From contig VXAU01000779.1 of assembly GCA_013399695.1 (NCBI GenBank), forward strand, positions 73,886-137,885: a stretch of 64,000 nt of DNA, read 5' to 3'. The notes under the pieces were generated by a model. That model searched no databases and was not told the origin of the DNA. It saw nothing but the letters and a program-made list of their open reading frames with translations. The first letter of the stretch is position 1; every line of letters starts with the position of its first letter. The position numbers and the translations under genes were made by a program. Below are positions 60,517-64,000 of this stretch, in pieces. Origin of the DNA: Formicarius rufipectus. Lineage: Eukaryota; Chordata; Aves; Passeriformes; Formicariidae.

Positions 60517-61621
60517 ACGAGTGTGATTTCAAGAGATTGGATGATCACTGCCCTCAGCTAAATATTCCACTATCAGGGATAAGCCACAGTTTAAGTGTTT
60601 CCCATTGTAAAACAAAACAAACAAAAAATAAATAAATTAAAAAATGGAAGCAATAAAAGAATATTAAAGTTGGCTAATCATCAAGCATCAGTATTCAGCA
60701 AGGCATCCTTCAGAGATAATTTTAGACAGAGTGATATTCATGATTTAGGGATTAAACTCTCTTGTAGAAGTATATGCTAACAACCTATCTAAATTATGGT
60801 TATTAAAAAACAAACAAACATAAAAAACTCCCCAAACACCAAAAAGCAAAACACATTTCTGTCACAAGGCCGCAGTTTAAATAAGACTGACCGGCCAGGT
60901 CTCAGCAAAACCTTTCTCTGGTGGCTGAATCAAAGCTTTCTGTTAGAATAGCATAAAGCTTAAGTGCTTTGCTTGTGAGCAAAGCCTTTGGGAAGTGAAT
61001 TAAATATAAACTCGTAGCTGAGCATGCCCTTGTGACTTCTGTAGCTTGAAATCACAGCTCGGAGGGAAGTGTTCATGTTCACTTTGAAGTGCTAAGATTT
61101 GAAAGTAAGGATAACAATCTAAATAAGAACACCTTTACTTTCTTGATCAAGGCACACAAGGAAGGATAAAGATAACTGTGACACAAAGAGAGGAGCAACA
61201 TTGGATTTGCACTTTGGAATTAGACATGGCTAAAACAGGCATTCTATTTGGGCATGGAAAGCCTCTCTTTCTTTCCTGTATTTTTTCTCCCCTGGACACA
61301 CTGAAAATCCTGTATCTTCTTTTGCTTGTGCTCTTGATTTTTTATTGATTTTTCTTAACCCTGTTTATTTAAGTTGTGCTTTAGTTGCTGCAATTCTTTG
61401 GAGAAAGTTATGAAAGATCTCTTGGTAGACAGAAGAGTTTTCACCCCTGTTTGAACTCTATGGGCAGTGAACATGCAGGTAAAGTCATCCATTACATTAA
61501 ATAACACAAAACCCTGCTCTTAGCTGCTCCCAGCAGGCCACTGGAACTTCAAATCAGTGAAGTAGGCAAAATGCTCTGATTTGCTTTAATATATTAGCTG
61601 TCATGCATTTTAATTACTTGT

Positions 61622-61646
61622 ACAGTCTTGAAATGGTCAAGACTGT
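61622..61646. other. perfect 10-bp hairpin
   Basis: ACAGTCTTGA (61622-61631), loop AATGG, TCAAGACTGT (61637-61646). Confidence 0.85.
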
Positions 61647-62447
61647 TCCTCTTGCAAAGAGAGACCCAATCGATGCATAAGAACAGGTGCCTTCAGTGTT
61701 AGAATGCCAAATAAGCAGGTATTTTGCCAGTTTAACTTTTTAATTTAGATGTTCCTTTTCACTACAGCAATACTCCGTATCCATCTTCTGAGGCTTTGAA
61801 TGTGTCACCTCCCAAACACGAAAACACATGATGCTCCTGTAATTTGTTTCAAAAAATGTCCATTACAAATATGTCAGTTCATAATAAATGTATTATATTA
61901 GGAAGAAACCACTACCAAATGTGATAGAATAGACAATCTTTGAGAGTTCTGTTTTATACCCACATATTGTTGTCCAGCAGGAGTGCTGCAGTGGATTGGG
62001 GTCTTTTTTTCCCTCCATAGTAAATCTTAAAATTTCTGTAGTTATCTGCTTTTGTGGTTTTGGTTGGTTGGTTGGTTGAGTTTTCTTTCCTTTTTTTTCT
62101 TCTTCCTTCTTTCCAGTGAAGTTTGGCTGGATACTCATTAGTACTACCTGGGAACCATGAAATGATAAACATGCTGTTTATAGTAAAAGAAGAGGTTGTT
62201 CAACGGTGGGCATCCTCATTTACTGTAAACCAGTGAATACTCTGGGTAATAATGAGAAAAATATCTCTGGCATTGTGTATGGAACAAAGAAAGAACCCAT
62301 TATAAACTGAGGCATTACATATCTCTAATGTATTTTTTTCTTTATTTATGTAAACTTTGTTTATAAGCTTCCTTTAATATATACCATGTCCAAAGCAAGA
62401 AAATTTAATTAAAATAGAAAAATATTATGGAGTAAGAAATAAATAGA

Positions 62448-62478
62448 CAACAACAACAACAAAAACAACATCAACAAA
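62448..62478. repeat. (CAA)n short repeat
   Basis: About five CAA units followed by imperfect AAACAACA units. Confidence 0.85.
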
Positions 62479-63402
62479 AATGACTGCATGACCTTTAAAA
62501 GACATTTCTGCCTCACATGCTGATCGACAAAATGTTCTTGCATTCTTATATATTCACATGGCCTCAGGCAGTTCCAATATAGAATTTTCTGTACTGTGTG
62601 CTTTCCTACAAATCAGTAATTGAGGGTTGTTGCAGTGTACAAAGTCACAGTAATTTAGCATTTTCTGTAAATGTCAGCAGAGGGTTATTCAGTTTCTGCA
62701 GGCCCCAAGGTCTTTTATACACCATCCAGCCTAAAATGGTGATGATGTAGGAAACTAAGAGGGAAAGCAACAGGAAGCCTCCTGCTTGTTCCAAAATTGA
62801 GTAAAGCTGTTTTAATATGCATTTACACAACAGTGTCGACAATTGTCAATAGCATGAAATTAAGAACTGACTAATAACATTTGTTTGGTGAGTTTGACAC
62901 AAGGAGGTCTGAGGTTGGAGTCACTTACCCAACTACATCACTTAACCATGATTTGAACTCCATGGCTGGTGAGAAGAATACTTGGGTGACTCAGAAATTT
63001 GACTTCCCCCCTTGAATAAATAACTATCCAAGAGTTCTGGAGGAACAAAAAAAAACAAACCAAAACAAAACACAAACCAACATAAACCAGGAAAAATAAA
63101 TTGTGTGAATCAATAATTTATATAATGCATTAAAAGCTGTTCTGAATCCATCCTGGGATGCCATATAGGTATGTAACAGCTCATCAACCTGTGATTCCAC
63201 ATCCTGGTTGCCATGGCAAGGAAACCTGTCTGCCACCCAGATGGCACCAAAGCAATTTTCAGAGGATTTCTCCTCTCTACAATGATGTCAGCAAGACCTG
63301 GGAGTTTTCACACACAAACATATATTCACATATTCATATATTTAACATATATTCATGTATTTCAAGGATGAATGGAGCTCCGAGTCTCTTGATCTAACGG
63401 GA

Positions 63403-63484
63403 GGTGTCCTTCTCCATGACAAGGTTGGAAGTAGATGGTCTTTAAGGTCCCTTCCAACACAAACCATCCTGTGGTTCAATGATG
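63403..63484 (+). mobile_element. short CR1 3'-end fragment
   Basis: AGATGGTCTTTAAGGTCCCT, then TCCAACACAAACCATCCTGT and a GGTTCAATGATG terminus, is the last part of CR1 with a slightly changed octamer. Confidence 0.85.
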
Positions 63485-64000
63485 TTGCATTTTCCCAGCA
63501 GGAAATAGTAGAGCCATCAATATCTTGATATTGACAGGAGTGGGTTTGGAGCCCAAAAGTTTGTTCCAGAAGAAAATATAACTCCTGGATTGGAATAACT
63601 GAGTGTGCATCAATGGTTTTGCTCCCTTGTCTTTTACTGAAAGAGTGGTAATTGTTTAAATATATTCCCTAAAATAATTTTAGTCCCATTTTTGGTGTGC
63701 TGAACCTCTGCATGTTTAACATATATTAATATTAGCATTTATGATCAGCCTTTCTGAGGCATTGCATTTGAAGCCTGAATTCAGTACACATGTATGCAGC
63801 ATGTTTTTAAAAACTGGCCTTCATATAATATGTCAAACATTCTGAATTTAGGCTGTCTCTTGTTTAAACACAGAGAAGTGCTGAAAGTGGGATCTGAGAC
63901 AGCCACTCACAGAAAGGTTTGATATTTGTGAGTCCATGTTTTTGAATCATTGACCTGGAAGGATCTACTCCAGGACGGTGGGATGAGCACATTGCTCTCT
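63485..64000. other. AT-rich non-coding DNA
   Basis: Nothing was recognised up to the end of the window. Confidence 0.5.

Larger units (their letters stand above)
59773..63402. other. AT-rich non-coding DNA, no gene seen
   Basis: About 3.6 kb. Contains AAAC-type patches (about 60608-60645, 60806-60840, 63046-63090), a GGTT patch (about 62052-62083), a CAA repeat and two perfect hairpins entered separately. A 65-codon minus frame at 62645-62842 has a hydrophobic stretch but nothing recognisable. Confidence 0.5.

Noticed and set aside
62645..62842. 65-codon minus-strand frame with a hydrophobic stretch resembling a membrane segment
   Set aside because: It has no flanking splice signals I could support and no recognised family. 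AT-rich DNA often gives Leu/Ile/Tyr-rich frames.

Overview
This window looks like a gene desert in a bird genome, most likely a songbird or another neoavian. The evidence is the repeat content. At least a dozen pieces of the avian/reptilian LINE CR1 are present in both orientations, with the typical 3' ends built on ATTCTATGATT-like octamers. There are also several solo LTRs of avian endogenous retroviruses, and I saw no mammalian Alu or L1. The background is AT-rich, with many A-runs and GTTT/AAAC low-complexity tracts. The family calls come from remembered consensus sequences, not from a database search.

I found no convincing protein-coding gene, rRNA gene or tRNA gene. Open frames are short (172 codons at most, and that one runs across an assembly gap). 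They fall in repeats, in low-complexity tracts or in AT-rich DNA with no protein-like pattern. The only real coding ancestry is a decayed CR1 ORF2 (endonuclease and start of reverse transcriptase) at about 34590-35998.

Layout. 1-12960: mostly single-copy AT-rich DNA with GT/CA-rich tracts and a TA/TG microsatellite near 9000. An exact 74-bp tandem duplication carrying a G-quadruplex-like motif lies at 12243-12390. 12964-13442: CR1. 15583-15913: minus-strand solo LTR. 18614-18707: a 94-base gap inside a GT-rich tract. 22315-22375: a possible ancient tRNA-derived SINE. 23583-25480: two CR1 copies, the second split by a 755-bp solo LTR with a 5-bp target duplication. 28665-29270: CR1 pieces. 31630-31789: a very long A-tract. 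32302-32981: a second copy of the LTR seen at 24511. 34590-36080: CR1 ORF2 abutting an oppositely oriented CR1 3' UTR piece. 36312-36703: minus-strand solo LTR. 37829-39008: plus-strand solo LTR. 41661-42290: two CR1 copies in tandem. 46661-47320: an LTR-like piece and a CR1. 50160-50505: CR1. 52119-52184: GATA microsatellite. 55731-63484: four small CR1 pieces. Everything between is unannotated AT-rich DNA.

Nothing here works together as a pathway. The window records repeated CR1 and retrovirus insertion, followed by decay. The most informative items are the nested LTR-in-CR1 insertion, the regulatory layout of the solo LTRs, the recent G-rich tandem duplication, the head-to-head CR1 junction, and two perfect short hairpins. 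I did not find an undescribed biological system.
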